From assembly GCA_964558465.1 (NCBI GenBank), contig CAZLEF010000011.1, positions 41,109 to 105,108 on the forward strand: a stretch of DNA of 64,000 bases, given 5' to 3'. Shown piece after piece: positions 17,045-25,684 of this stretch. A program made the translations under genes and the position numbers. Source of the DNA: JACJYC01 sp964558465 (GTDB lineage Bacteria > Bacteroidota > Bacteroidia > Chitinophagales > Saprospiraceae). How positions within the stretch are numbered: the first letter of the stretch is position 1; each line of letters starts with the position of its first letter. The notes below the pieces were generated by a model. The model made no database searches. It had not been told where the DNA came from and saw only the letters and a program-made list of their open reading frames with translations.

Positions 17045-17722
17045 ATGGCGACCATCATAGAAGAAAATTACATCAAGGCCGTTCTCAAACTCGCGCTGGA
17101 ATCTGACGGCGCCGTCAGCACTTCGGCCCTGGCGTCCGAACTGGACGTGCAGGCCGCTTCTGTGACGGACATGATCAAAAAGCTGTCGGCCAAAAAGCTC
17201 ATCGATTATGAACGCTACCAGGGTGTCCGGCTGACGGAAAAGGGCCGGTTGCTGGCCATCCATATCGTCCGCAAACACCGGATCTGGGAGGTGTTTCTAT
17301 TTGAAAAGCTGGGTTTCGACTGGAGCGAGGTCCACGATGTAGCCGAACAGTTGGAACACGTGGAATCCGAAATCCTGATCGACCGCCTGGACGCCTTCCT
17401 GGGCTACCCCCAAAAAGACCCGCACGGTTTTCCGATTCCGGACAAAAGCGGGAATATACCTGTAATGGAACAGCAGTTGCTCAGTTCACTGAAACCCGGC
17501 CAGCAGGGGCTCATCGCCGGTGTGAAAGACGACTCCAGTCACCTGCTGCAGTTTCTCGACCGGCAGCAACTGGTTCTGGGTGTTCAATTTCTGGTTGCGG
17601 AGGTTTTTGATTTTGACGACTCGGTCATTCTGGAAGTGGGAGAACGGCGGATTCCGCTGTCCCGGAAGGTGGCGGATCATCTGTTTGTCACCGTACTCAA
17701 TGGCCCGTCGCCGGTGCACTGA
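17045..17722 (+). CDS. DtxR/MntR family metal-dependent transcriptional regulator
   Basis: The product has 225 aa. The N-terminal winged helix reads EENYIKAVLKLALESD … STSALASELDVQAASVTDMIKKLSAKKLIDYERYQGVRLTEKG. The metal-binding/dimerisation domain follows (RKHRIWEVFLFEKLGF … VHDVAEQLEHVESEILIDRLDAFLG … DPHGFPIPDK), with the Cys/Met, Glu and His positions typical of the family. A C-terminal FeoA/SH3-like domain occupies ~150-220. It is the last gene of the importer operon and the likely ligand of the dyad at 13062. Its stop abuts the stop of the convergent gene at 17723. Confidence 0.92.
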   Translation: MATIIEENYIKAVLKLALESDGAVSTSALASELDVQAASVTDMIKKLSAKKLIDYERYQGVRLTEKGRLLAIHIVRKHRIWEVFLFEKLGFDWSEVHDVAEQLEHVESEILIDRLDAFLGYPQKDPHGFPIPDKSGNIPVMEQQLLSSLKPGQQGLIAGVKDDSSHLLQFLDRQQLVLGVQFLVAEVFDFDDSVILEVGERRIPLSRKVADHLFVTVLNGPSPVH

Positions 17723-18148
17723 CTAAGGCTTCCGCACCAGTTCAACCAGCAATTGTGCGGTATACCCTCCCTTTTTGATTTTAGTGTCGGCTACCGGATA
17801 GGGGTCCAGCCGGAGCAGGCTGACGTTGTATGGCCCGATAGAACTGCTGGCCAGGTCGCGGTATCCTCCGCGCAGGGTTAAAGTCAGGGTGTCTTCGGGC
17901 ATTCCAGCGTGTGAAACAGCGAATTTGACCACTGCTTCGCCTTCCCAGATGCAATTTACGTTGACCGGGCACCGCGAATCCTCAACGACCCTTGCAAAAT
18001 AGACCTCCAGCATTTTATCCTCCCTGGCCACCATAGCATCTCCCTCCTCCAAGGTAAATGGCATACCCAGATTAAATTTTTCCTGGTTACAAGCAGTCAA
18101 AGCCATTCCAAAAAGAGCGGGCAAAAGCAGTTTGAATCGTTTTCTCAT
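17723..18148 (-). CDS. small lipoprotein of unknown function
   Basis: The product has 141 aa from MRKRFKLLLPALFGMALTAC, where the signal and lipobox decide the start. The mature part is beta-rich (FNLGMPFTLEEGDAMV … LEVYFARVVEDSRCPVNVNCIWEGEAVVKFAV … NVSLLRLDPYPVADTKIKKGGYTAQLLVEL). The Cys pair in SRCPVNVNC is a recurring pattern in small Bacteroidota lipoproteins. I cannot name a function. It is convergent with the DtxR gene with no base between the stop codons, and lies 11 bp downstream of the 18160 gene on the same strand. Confidence 0.65.
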   Translation of the reverse strand: MRKRFKLLLPALFGMALTACNQEKFNLGMPFTLEEGDAMVAREDKMLEVYFARVVEDSRCPVNVNCIWEGEAVVKFAVSHAGMPEDTLTLTLRGGYRDLASSSIGPYNVSLLRLDPYPVADTKIKKGGYTAQLLVELVRKP

Positions 18149-18159
18149 GGATTGATTAT

Positions 18160-20460
18160 TTATTGTTTGGCTGCATAATTTCTGAAAGTCCGGCATTCTC
18201 TGATCACCCTGCCGTAAAAAGCGGTATTGGCGTAATTGCTGATCAAAAGATTGAATCCCTCCCGTTGGGGCGCCTCATCAGGGGATGCAAATACCGCATA
18301 TCGTTTTTGCTCGCATTTAGCCTCCCAAAAGGCGGCTTGGGCGGCAAGGTTCGGATCTTCGGCCGTAAAACGGGCTTTTTGAAAATAAAATTGCGCCCTC
18401 GAACAGTCAAAATTTTCCCAGTTCCCAAATTGAGCGCCCTCATACGGGGCTACCTGGCTTCGGTCGCCTCTGCGATGCCGCAACAGGCTGGCGCCGCTGC
18501 GAAAGGCGTCCATTCCACGCCAGGCTGAGCCGAAATAAGTTAAATTGTAATGCCCGATACCCAGTTGAAGGTAATATTGGGCTGCCCGGTCCGGAACCAT
18601 TTCCGCCCTGGCCTTGAATTCCAGATCGAGCAACTCCTGTATCAATTCCCCTTTGTTGTATAAAGGCAGGGAATCGGGGATGAGACAGTGGACACAGTCC
18701 TCCAGCCGGTCGACAAACGGGTTGACCAACCCCAATTCGTCCCAATCGCTGGTTTTGAGTTCGTTCAGGGTTTTGAGGGCGGCTTCCAGTTGTCCCTCTG
18801 CCATCAGCACATTGGCTTTAAGGTTGATCAGTTCTTTTTCGATGGTGCTGCCATCGGGTTTTTCCACCATCGTTTTTTCGTACCAGGTCCGGTGTTCCTT
18901 CCGGCAGATGCTGATCAGGTTGTCGATGATCTCCGGTTTGGGGTTCAACTTGAGGTCGAACAGGGTATATTGCGCAAGAAAAGCCTTGCCTTCCTGGCCG
19001 GATTTTTGATAAAGGTAGGAAATTTTGTCGCGCATGAAATCCGTAAATGCGGGCATTTGTTTGTAGATGGGATCGTCGCGCTGAAAATCGCCCCATTCCT
19101 TTTCCACTCTTTCGTTGAGGCGCTCTGCAGATGCGATTTCCAATACTTGTTCCCATATTTTCAACTGGGTTTCCAGGGTGTCATTATCTACCATTCCGCG
19201 GGCTTCCTGAAAGGTTTTGCCGGCAAAATAATAATTGCCGGCCAGTACCTCCAGATACCCTTCCACGATTTTCCAGAAGTCTTTTTGAGGGGTTGCAGGG
19301 TTTTTGAGGAGTTCCCGGACAAAAGACTGAAGGTCGATCACGCGGTTGCCGGCAACCGGTCGCGGAATACCAAAATTCCGGGCGTTGGATTGAGCCTGGT
19401 CGTTGAATTCCAACCCCAGCAGGTCGCGCTCCAACCGGTAAAGTTCGCGTACCGCCAGCAATTGCAGGTGCTCGTTGGCCGGGTCGTATTCGTAAATATG
19501 CGCCATTTCCTCCAGCAGGCGGCTGTTTTCCGAATTGGCCCTCAAGACGTGCAACATGGCCCTTTCCCGGTCGCTCCGGCACAACAAAAGGCATTGGTTC
19601 CACTCCTCGTCGGTCCGGATGTTAAAACTCCGGTAGGCCGATTCCCGTTTGGCGGGGCATTCCGCAAAGACCCGGCTGAAAAGGTAGGAGGCCTGAACAG
19701 GATCGCCGAGCGACATCAAGGCGCCTGCCCGGTGTCCTTCGATCCACCAGGTTATGGTGCTGGGGTCGTTGTCCACCTTCGGGATCAGGTAATCATAAAG
19801 TTCCAGCGTTTGGCGGTAATCTTTCATATAATGCGCCAGTCGGACCATCTGGTAAGCGTACCTGAGCCGGAAATAATGTGATTCGGTTTGCAAAAAAACC
19901 TCCTTTCCCTGGTCGATCAGGTTTTGCATGGCTGCCGTGTCCGGCGTTCTTTTTTCCCAGGCGTCCTCCTCGTCGGGGGCGGCATATCGCTGGCACCTTC
20001 TGGCATACAGGATATAGTCGAGGGCTTCGACACACTGGTTTTTGTACAAGATCCGGGCAAAAGAATTGGAGGCGATGCGTGTACCCAACGAGCGAAGGGA
20101 AGTTTCCTGGTTGGCCGTGGCCGCCCTCAGGTCGCGCAGGTCAGACTCGGGAAAGCGGTAAATCAACTCATAGATATCCTGCGATTTGGCCAGCTTGCAA
20201 AAGCGGTCGCGCCATTCTTTGATGTTCTCCTCGATCTGGCGCTGTGCGGCCGGCTTGTAGTACTGGTAAAGGGATTTAAAATCGAGCAAGTAGGGTGTGA
20301 AACCACCGTTCAACCGCACGAGGTCGGGCATAATGAACGAATAACCCTGAAAGACAGGGCAATCTCCTGCGGTGCGCAAGGGCAGGACGGTCAGCAAGAA
20401 CCCGGTAAGAGAACAATTACGGAGCAGACAAACGAGTTGCCAGATCTTTGAGGCTTTCAT
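18160..20460 (-). CDS. large helical (TPR-like) secreted protein of unknown function
   Basis: The product has 766 aa with a hydrophobic N-terminal segment (NCSLTGFLLTVLPLRTAGDC). The rest is almost entirely helical with irregular tetratricopeptide-like pairs (for example LRYAYQMVRLAHYMKDYRQTL, GDPVQASYLFSRVFAECPAK, LMAEGQLEAALKTLNELK, AQYYLQLGIGHYNLTYFGSAW). No family is recognised. Its start lies 44 bp inside the end of the upstream lipoprotein gene at 20417, so the two are translationally linked and probably act together. Bacteroidota encode many such uncharacterised pairs. Confidence 0.65.
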   Translation of the reverse strand: MKASKIWQLVCLLRNCSLTGFLLTVLPLRTAGDCPVFQGYSFIMPDLVRLNGGFTPYLLDFKSLYQYYKPAAQRQIEENIKEWRDRFCKLAKSQDIYELIYRFPESDLRDLRAATANQETSLRSLGTRIASNSFARILYKNQCVEALDYILYARRCQRYAAPDEEDAWEKRTPDTAAMQNLIDQGKEVFLQTESHYFRLRYAYQMVRLAHYMKDYRQTLELYDYLIPKVDNDPSTITWWIEGHRAGALMSLGDPVQASYLFSRVFAECPAKRESAYRSFNIRTDEEWNQCLLLCRSDRERAMLHVLRANSENSRLLEEMAHIYEYDPANEHLQLLAVRELYRLERDLLGLEFNDQAQSNARNFGIPRPVAGNRVIDLQSFVRELLKNPATPQKDFWKIVEGYLEVLAGNYYFAGKTFQEARGMVDNDTLETQLKIWEQVLEIASAERLNERVEKEWGDFQRDDPIYKQMPAFTDFMRDKISYLYQKSGQEGKAFLAQYTLFDLKLNPKPEIIDNLISICRKEHRTWYEKTMVEKPDGSTIEKELINLKANVLMAEGQLEAALKTLNELKTSDWDELGLVNPFVDRLEDCVHCLIPDSLPLYNKGELIQELLDLEFKARAEMVPDRAAQYYLQLGIGHYNLTYFGSAWRGMDAFRSGASLLRHRRGDRSQVAPYEGAQFGNWENFDCSRAQFYFQKARFTAEDPNLAAQAAFWEAKCEQKRYAVFASPDEAPQREGFNLLISNYANTAFYGRVIRECRTFRNYAAKQ

Positions 20461-21469
20461 AGGGCAATACGGTTAAATTGGCGGGATCCAGGTGGTAAAA
20501 AATCAGGCGGCGATCCACAGGATCCAGTTTTTTGCCTGCTTCGCCGATAACCGCCTGCAGTTGGGTCGAATCAATCGCTTCCAGCCTTATGCGGTCGCCG
20601 GCGTATAAATAGTAGCCATTAAGGTACGTACTTTTTTTAACCTCGTAGCGGCTTTCTTCCAATTTCCGGAAACGGACGGTATCGGCGAGCGATTCGGGCC
20701 CAAGTCCGCTGATCAGTTTGATCATTTTATTTTCCCGGAACAGGACGCCCCAGCGAAAAACCGGAAGGGCCAGGTCGAGGTGAAGCGGGTAGGGGCTGAT
20801 TCCGCGCAGGTATTCCCTTGCTTTTTCCAGGTTGAGGATGGAATTGGGTTCGTCCCAATTTTCCAGGTCGCCGACATTATAAAACATGAGGGCGCCCTTG
20901 TCCGCCGGTGGAACCCCGGTCTGATCGGGGTACTTCCACTGATGGAGCCGGATGGTTGCCGAAATGGCCCAACCGTTTTCCTTTGTCTGGTTGCGAAGTG
21001 TTTTCAGGAACCCGAAATAGGCCGCCCGGGTGCCCTGCGTCCAGTCGCAGTCGATTTGAATTTCTTTCACCCGGACTTCCGGCGCGATATCCCGGATCTT
21101 TCCGGCGATCCGCCGGGCCAGCAATGGAAGGCCGTCGGGTGCGAGACGCGCGAAGGTCCGGTTGGTAATGAATACGCAGGGGATGATCTCATAAGCGGCA
21201 AATGCGCCGGAATCCCGGGTAAGGGTTGCCACCGGCACGGGTTCATTCCGGGTATCATCCCAGTCGATGTCCAGGAATTTTACGTATAAAAGCCCGACGC
21301 CGGCCTTGTTAAGGTAGTATTGCTCCGGCCTGCCGACCTCAAAGTGGGAGCGCCAGTAATAAAAGGCGGGGTCGACCCGGACGGGTTCTTTGGCGCCGCA
21401 TCCGGTTAAAATCAGCAGAAACAGCCCTTGAAGGCATCGTAAAAAATGAAAGAAGTTTGAATCGCGCAC
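20417..21469 (-). CDS. TIM-barrel-like lipoprotein of unknown function
   Basis: The product has 350 aa with lipobox LLILTGC, so it is a predicted lipoprotein. The body alternates strands and helices as in glycoside-hydrolase-like barrels (LYVKFLDIDWDD … VRVKEIQIDCDWTQGTRAAYFGFLKTLR … ISATIRLHQWKYP … ALMFYNVGDLENWDEPNS … LPVFRWGVLF). Acidic residues sit at strand ends (FLDIDWDD, IQIDCDW). This resembles uncharacterised DUF3142-type proteins, but I did not confirm a family. It overlaps the downstream 766-residue protein gene by 44 bp. Confidence 0.6.
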   Translation of the reverse strand: MRDSNFFHFLRCLQGLFLLILTGCGAKEPVRVDPAFYYWRSHFEVGRPEQYYLNKAGVGLLYVKFLDIDWDDTRNEPVPVATLTRDSGAFAAYEIIPCVFITNRTFARLAPDGLPLLARRIAGKIRDIAPEVRVKEIQIDCDWTQGTRAAYFGFLKTLRNQTKENGWAISATIRLHQWKYPDQTGVPPADKGALMFYNVGDLENWDEPNSILNLEKAREYLRGISPYPLHLDLALPVFRWGVLFRENKMIKLISGLGPESLADTVRFRKLEESRYEVKKSTYLNGYYLYAGDRIRLEAIDSTQLQAVIGEAGKKLDPVDRRLIFYHLDPANLTVLPYESLKDLATRLSAP

Positions 21470-21522
21470 ACTTTATTAATTTGGTAGACGGCCCACTGCC
21501 TCTTCGACTCCGCTCAGAGGCC

Positions 21523-21627
21523 TGTCAACTGTCAACTTCGGACTTCGGACTGCCAACTGCCCACTGCGGACTGCCAACTGCCCACTGCCAACTGCAGACT
21601 GCCAACTACAGACTGCCAACTGCCAAC
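21523..21627. repeat. heptamer tandem array (NAGTNNG / ACTGCNN)
   Basis: About 14 units of a degenerate heptamer (in gene sense CAGTTGG, CAGTCTG, TAGTTGG, CAGTGGG, CAGTCCG, AAGTCCG…) begin directly at the TGA stop of the isomerase gene at 21628 and fill most of the gap towards the next minus-strand gene. It is the same family as the array at 4604. Confidence 0.8.
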
Positions 21628-22599
21628 TCATATTATCCCCTCCCGGATCAAATTATGCAAATGCACCATGCCGAGGTATTGATCTCCGTCCACCACGATC
21701 AGTTGGGTAATGCTGTGGTGTTCCATCAGCTTCATGGCCTGTACGGCCAGGGCGTCTTTTTCAATGGTCTTGGGATTGGCGGTCATGAGATCGCTTGCTT
21801 TGATGCCCTGCAATCCCGTTGAACGTTCCAGCATTCTGCGCAGATCGCCGTCGGTGATGATGCCGCAAACCCTGCCTTTTTCATCCAGCACTGCGGTAGC
21901 GCCCAGCCGTTTGGAGGTCATTTCAAGGATGGTAGCCTGCAGGCTGGTATCGGGGTGTACGGCGGGCCTTTCGTTGTACGGATACAGGTTGCTGACCCGG
22001 AGGTAAAGCTGTTTTCCGAGGGCGCCTCCCGGGTGGTAGGTGGCAAAATCGCCAGGAGAAAACCCACGTACGGCCAGCAGCGCCGTGGCCATTGCGTCGC
22101 CCAGGGCCATCTGGGCGGTGGTACTGGCCGTAGGGGCCAGGTTGTTCGGGTCCGCTTCCTGCGAAACCGGCGTGTGCAATATATAATCGGCTTCCCGCGC
22201 CAGGAACGAAGTCCGGTTGCCGACCATTGCGATGATCGGATTGCCCAGGTTTTTCAGCAATGGCGCCAGCACCCTGATCTCGGAGGTTTCACCGCTCTTG
22301 GACAGACACAGCACCAGATCGAAGCGGCGGATCATCCCCAGGTCGCCGTGGATGGCGTCAGCCGCATGCATAAAAAGGGCAGGGGTGCCGGTTGAGTTCA
22401 TGGTTGCTACAATTTTCTGGGCGATAATGGCGCTTTTTCCGATCCCGGTGACGACCAGTCTGCCCGGAGATTCGAATATGGCTTTTACGCAAGCTATAAA
22501 ATCGGAATCCAGCGCTTCTCTCAACCCTTGAAGCGTCTCCAACTCTATATCAATGGTTCTTTGCGCAGTTTTTAAGATCAAAGTTTCCTTTTCTGACAC
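21628..22599 (-). CDS. kdsD: KpsF/GutQ family sugar-phosphate isomerase (arabinose-5-phosphate isomerase)
   Basis: The product has 323 aa, full family length. Residues ~35-175 form a SIS domain (VVTGIGKSAIIAQKIVATMN, HAADAIHGDLGMIRRFDLVLCLSKSGETSE, NLAPTASTTAQMALGDAMA). Two CBS domains fill ~205-323 (VHPDTSLQATILEMTSKRLGATAVLDEKG…, KDALAVQAMKLMEHHSITQLIVVDG). The enzyme interconverts ribulose-5-phosphate and arabinose-5-phosphate, feeding Kdo synthesis for lipopolysaccharide. No other Kdo gene is adjacent. It is divergent from recQ. Confidence 0.9.
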   Translation of the reverse strand: MSEKETLILKTAQRTIDIELETLQGLREALDSDFIACVKAIFESPGRLVVTGIGKSAIIAQKIVATMNSTGTPALFMHAADAIHGDLGMIRRFDLVLCLSKSGETSEIRVLAPLLKNLGNPIIAMVGNRTSFLAREADYILHTPVSQEADPNNLAPTASTTAQMALGDAMATALLAVRGFSPGDFATYHPGGALGKQLYLRVSNLYPYNERPAVHPDTSLQATILEMTSKRLGATAVLDEKGRVCGIITDGDLRRMLERSTGLQGIKASDLMTANPKTIEKDALAVQAMKLMEHHSITQLIVVDGDQYLGMVHLHNLIREGII

Positions 22600-22835
22600 A
22601 AATTTTCTATTTTTGTCGGCTTTTTAAAAAAGAGAGCCCCCCGCTTGAAATTTTTGAGAAAATGTTTGTCAAAGCGCTTTAAATCGCAAATAATGCCTAA
22701 ATTTATACGCCTGCATACCAAAAGTAGAAACCATTACCGATTTAATTTGATTGGAGCAACAGACAAACAAATGTTGAGAGCCCCCCAGCTTGCGTGCAAA
22801 ATTAGAGTAAAAACAGACTAAAAGTGTATTGAATT

Positions 22836-25037
22836 ATGACTGCTTCCACAGATTCCGTATTTGGCGCCTTGCAACAGTATTTTGGTTTCGATCATTTCAA
22901 AGGAAATCAGGAGGCCATCATCCAGAGTGTTTTAAATGGTGAAGACACTTTTGTCATCATGCCTACCGGCGGCGGAAAATCCCTTTGTTACCAGTTGCCC
23001 GCCCTCATGCTCGAAGGTACCGCGATCATCATATCGCCGCTGATCGCCCTGATGAAAAACCAGGTGGACTCCATACGCGGGTACAGCCAGAATGACGAAG
23101 TCGCGCATTTCCTGAACTCCTCGCTGACCAAGGCTCAGATGAAGCTGGTCAAACAGGACATCAGCAGCGGCAAGACCAAACTGCTTTTTATAGCGCCTGA
23201 GACCCTGACCAAGGACGAGAACATCGAGTTTTTCCAACAGGTAGGCGTTTCTTTCGTGGCAGTAGACGAGGCGCATTGCATCTCGGAATGGGGCCACGAT
23301 TTCAGACCGGAGTACCGGCGCATTCGCGCCATGCTGGATGCCATCGGTGATAAAATTCCCGTGGTAGCGCTTACCGCAACGGCTACCCCCAAGGTGCAAT
23401 CGGATATCATCAAGAACCTCAATATGGTGGAATACAATACGTTTGTATCCTCCTTCAACCGGGAAAACCTGTTTTATGAGGTCCGATCCAAAGGAAAAAA
23501 AGACCAGACCATCCGCCAGATCATCCAGGTGATCAAGGAAATGCCGGGCCAATCGGGCATTATCTACGTGCAAAGCCGGAAATCAGCCGAGGAAATCGCC
23601 CAAATGCTGGTCGTCAATGATATCAAAGCGGCGCCTTATCACGCAGGCCTCGACGCCAAAACCCGCACCAATACCCAGGATGATTTCCTCATGGAGGAGA
23701 TCGACGTGATCGTGGCCACCATCGCCTTCGGTATGGGGATCGACAAACCCGACGTCCGTTTTGTCATCCACTACGACATTCCCAAAAGCATCGAAAACTA
23801 CTACCAGGAAACCGGCCGCGCGGGCCGCGACGGGCTGGTCGGCCGCTGCATCGCCTTTTATTCCTATGCGGACATCCTGAAACTGGAAAAATTCCTGCGC
23901 GACAAACCCGTCGCCGAACGCGAAATGGGCGCCCAACTGATGCAGGAAGTCATGGCTTACGCCGAAACGACCGCATGCCGCCGCCGGTTCCTCCTGCATT
24001 ACTTCGGCGAAGAATACGACGATTCCAAATGCGATAATATGTGCGACAATTGCCGCTACCCCAAAGAAAGGGTTGAGGTGAAAAAAGAAATTGAAACGGC
24101 CTTGCGCACCGTACTCGAACTGGACGAAAACTACGGCATGAAAACTTTGCTGGATTTTGTGACCGGCAAGGAAACCAAAGAGATCAAAGATTTTAAATTC
24201 AATAAAAAATCGCTGTTCGGCGCCGGGAAGGACAAGGACGAGACCTTCTGGAGTTCCGTCTTCCGCCAGGCCCTGCTCAACGACCTTTTGGTGAAGGATA
24301 TCGAATCGTACGGCCTCCTGAAGATCACCGACAAAGGCCGCGAATTCCTGGATGCGCCCTATTCCTTCAAAATACCCATCGACCGCAATTACGAGGACAA
24401 ATCATCCGCGGATGACGGCGAACCGGTCGGCAAAACAGCCGTACTCGACGAAAACCTCATGAACCTCCTGCGGGACCTCCGGCGTCGTGAGGCCAAACGC
24501 CAGAATGTGCCTCCGTACGTCATCTTCCAGGATCCTTCTCTGGAGGATATGGCCACCATTTATCCCATTTCAATGGAGGATATGGCCAAAGTGCAGGGCG
24601 TCAGCATGGGGAAAGCCATCCGCTACGGCAAACCCTTCCTGAAACTGATTAAGGAATATGTCGAGGAAAAAGAAATTGACCGCCCAACCGATTTTGTGGT
24701 CAAACAAGTGGCCAATAAATCCAAAATCAAGGTGAATATCATCCAGGGGATCGACCGGAAACTGCCGCTGGAAGACCTCGCCTCTACCAACAGCATCAGT
24801 ATGGACGAGCTCATGGAAGAACTCGACGCCATCGTTATTTCGGGCACCAAAGTGAATATCGACTATTATATCGAGGATAATGTGGATGAATACGCCAGGG
24901 AAGAGGTCATGGACTATTTTATGTCCGCTACCAACGACTCGGCGGAAGAGGCTTACCGGAAACTCAAAGAAGAAGACATTACCCTCGAAGAAATCCAGTT
25001 GATCCGGATCAAATTCCTTTCCGACATGGCCAACTGA
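22836..25037 (+). CDS. recQ: ATP-dependent DNA helicase RecQ
   Basis: The product has 733 aa. Walker A (MPTGGGKSLCYQLPAL, ~46), DEAH box (VAVDEAHCISEWGHDFRPEYR, ~140), motif III (ALTATATP) and motif VI (QETGRAGRDG, ~328) define the SF2 helicase core. Zinc-binding Cys residues follow (ACRRRFLLHYFGE … CDNMCDNC, ~375-403), then a winged-helix RQC region and an HRDC-like region (LLRDLRRREAKRQNVPPYVIFQD … FLKLIKEYVEE). The C-terminal ~110 residues add a further helical, HTH-like part found in many Bacteroidota RecQ proteins. It unwinds 3'-5' in recombination and fork repair. aroQ starts 1 nt after its stop. Confidence 0.96.
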   Translation: MTASTDSVFGALQQYFGFDHFKGNQEAIIQSVLNGEDTFVIMPTGGGKSLCYQLPALMLEGTAIIISPLIALMKNQVDSIRGYSQNDEVAHFLNSSLTKAQMKLVKQDISSGKTKLLFIAPETLTKDENIEFFQQVGVSFVAVDEAHCISEWGHDFRPEYRRIRAMLDAIGDKIPVVALTATATPKVQSDIIKNLNMVEYNTFVSSFNRENLFYEVRSKGKKDQTIRQIIQVIKEMPGQSGIIYVQSRKSAEEIAQMLVVNDIKAAPYHAGLDAKTRTNTQDDFLMEEIDVIVATIAFGMGIDKPDVRFVIHYDIPKSIENYYQETGRAGRDGLVGRCIAFYSYADILKLEKFLRDKPVAEREMGAQLMQEVMAYAETTACRRRFLLHYFGEEYDDSKCDNMCDNCRYPKERVEVKKEIETALRTVLELDENYGMKTLLDFVTGKETKEIKDFKFNKKSLFGAGKDKDETFWSSVFRQALLNDLLVKDIESYGLLKITDKGREFLDAPYSFKIPIDRNYEDKSSADDGEPVGKTAVLDENLMNLLRDLRRREAKRQNVPPYVIFQDPSLEDMATIYPISMEDMAKVQGVSMGKAIRYGKPFLKLIKEYVEEKEIDRPTDFVVKQVANKSKIKVNIIQGIDRKLPLEDLASTNSISMDELMEELDAIVISGTKVNIDYYIEDNVDEYAREEVMDYFMSATNDSAEEAYRKLKEEDITLEEIQLIRIKFLSDMAN

Positions 25038-25038
25038 T

Positions 25039-25452
25039 ATGAAGATCATTATCATCAACGGACCCAACCTCAACCTGCTCGGCATCCGCGAGCCTGAGAT
25101 ATACGGGGCTGAAAGTTTTGAGGTCTTTTTTACCCACCTCCAGCAGATGTTCCCGACGGTGGCGCTGCACTACTTCCAGTCGAACCACGAAGGGGAGATC
25201 ATCGACAAACTGCACGAAACCGGGTTTACCTACGACGGTGTCATCCTCAACGCCGGGGCTTATTCCCATACGTCCATCGCCATTGCCGACGCCATCGCAG
25301 CGATCGAAGCCCCGGTGATCGAGGTGCATATTTCCAATGTGTACAAACGCGAAACGTACCGGCATCACTCCACCTTATCAGCCAAATGCGAGGGAGTGAT
25401 CGTGGGTTTGGGTTTGAGGGGGTATGAGCTGGCGGTGCAGTATTTCCTGTAG
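25039..25452 (+). CDS. aroQ: type II 3-dehydroquinate dehydratase
   Basis: The product has 137 aa, typical of AroQ dodecamers. Signature segments are INGPNLNLLGIREPEIYG (active-site Tyr in the flexible lid), FQSNHEGEIIDKLHE, LNAGAYSHTSIAIADAI and IEVHISNVYKRETYRHHS (catalytic His region). It converts 3-dehydroquinate to 3-dehydroshikimate in the shikimate pathway. It is transcribed with recQ (1-nt gap), a linkage without obvious functional logic. Confidence 0.95.
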   Translation: MKIIIINGPNLNLLGIREPEIYGAESFEVFFTHLQQMFPTVALHYFQSNHEGEIIDKLHETGFTYDGVILNAGAYSHTSIAIADAIAAIEAPVIEVHISNVYKRETYRHHSTLSAKCEGVIVGLGLRGYELAVQYFL

Positions 25453-25684
25453 GGTTAGTCTGGCCAAATTGCGGCAAAGGAATGACCTTTTTGAATCTGG
25501 GCCGTACTTCGAATAGTTCTACAGACATGGTGCTTTTATATTGATTTTCCGTCTCTCAAAAATAAGAATTTGAACGAATTACCCGGATTTTTGACCCGGA
25601 TTTCAACACTTATTTTGCCGGTCCTTTTTATCCGGTTGCCAAAACTCCCGCCCATTCACTACCTTTCGCAGCAAAACCAAAAAA

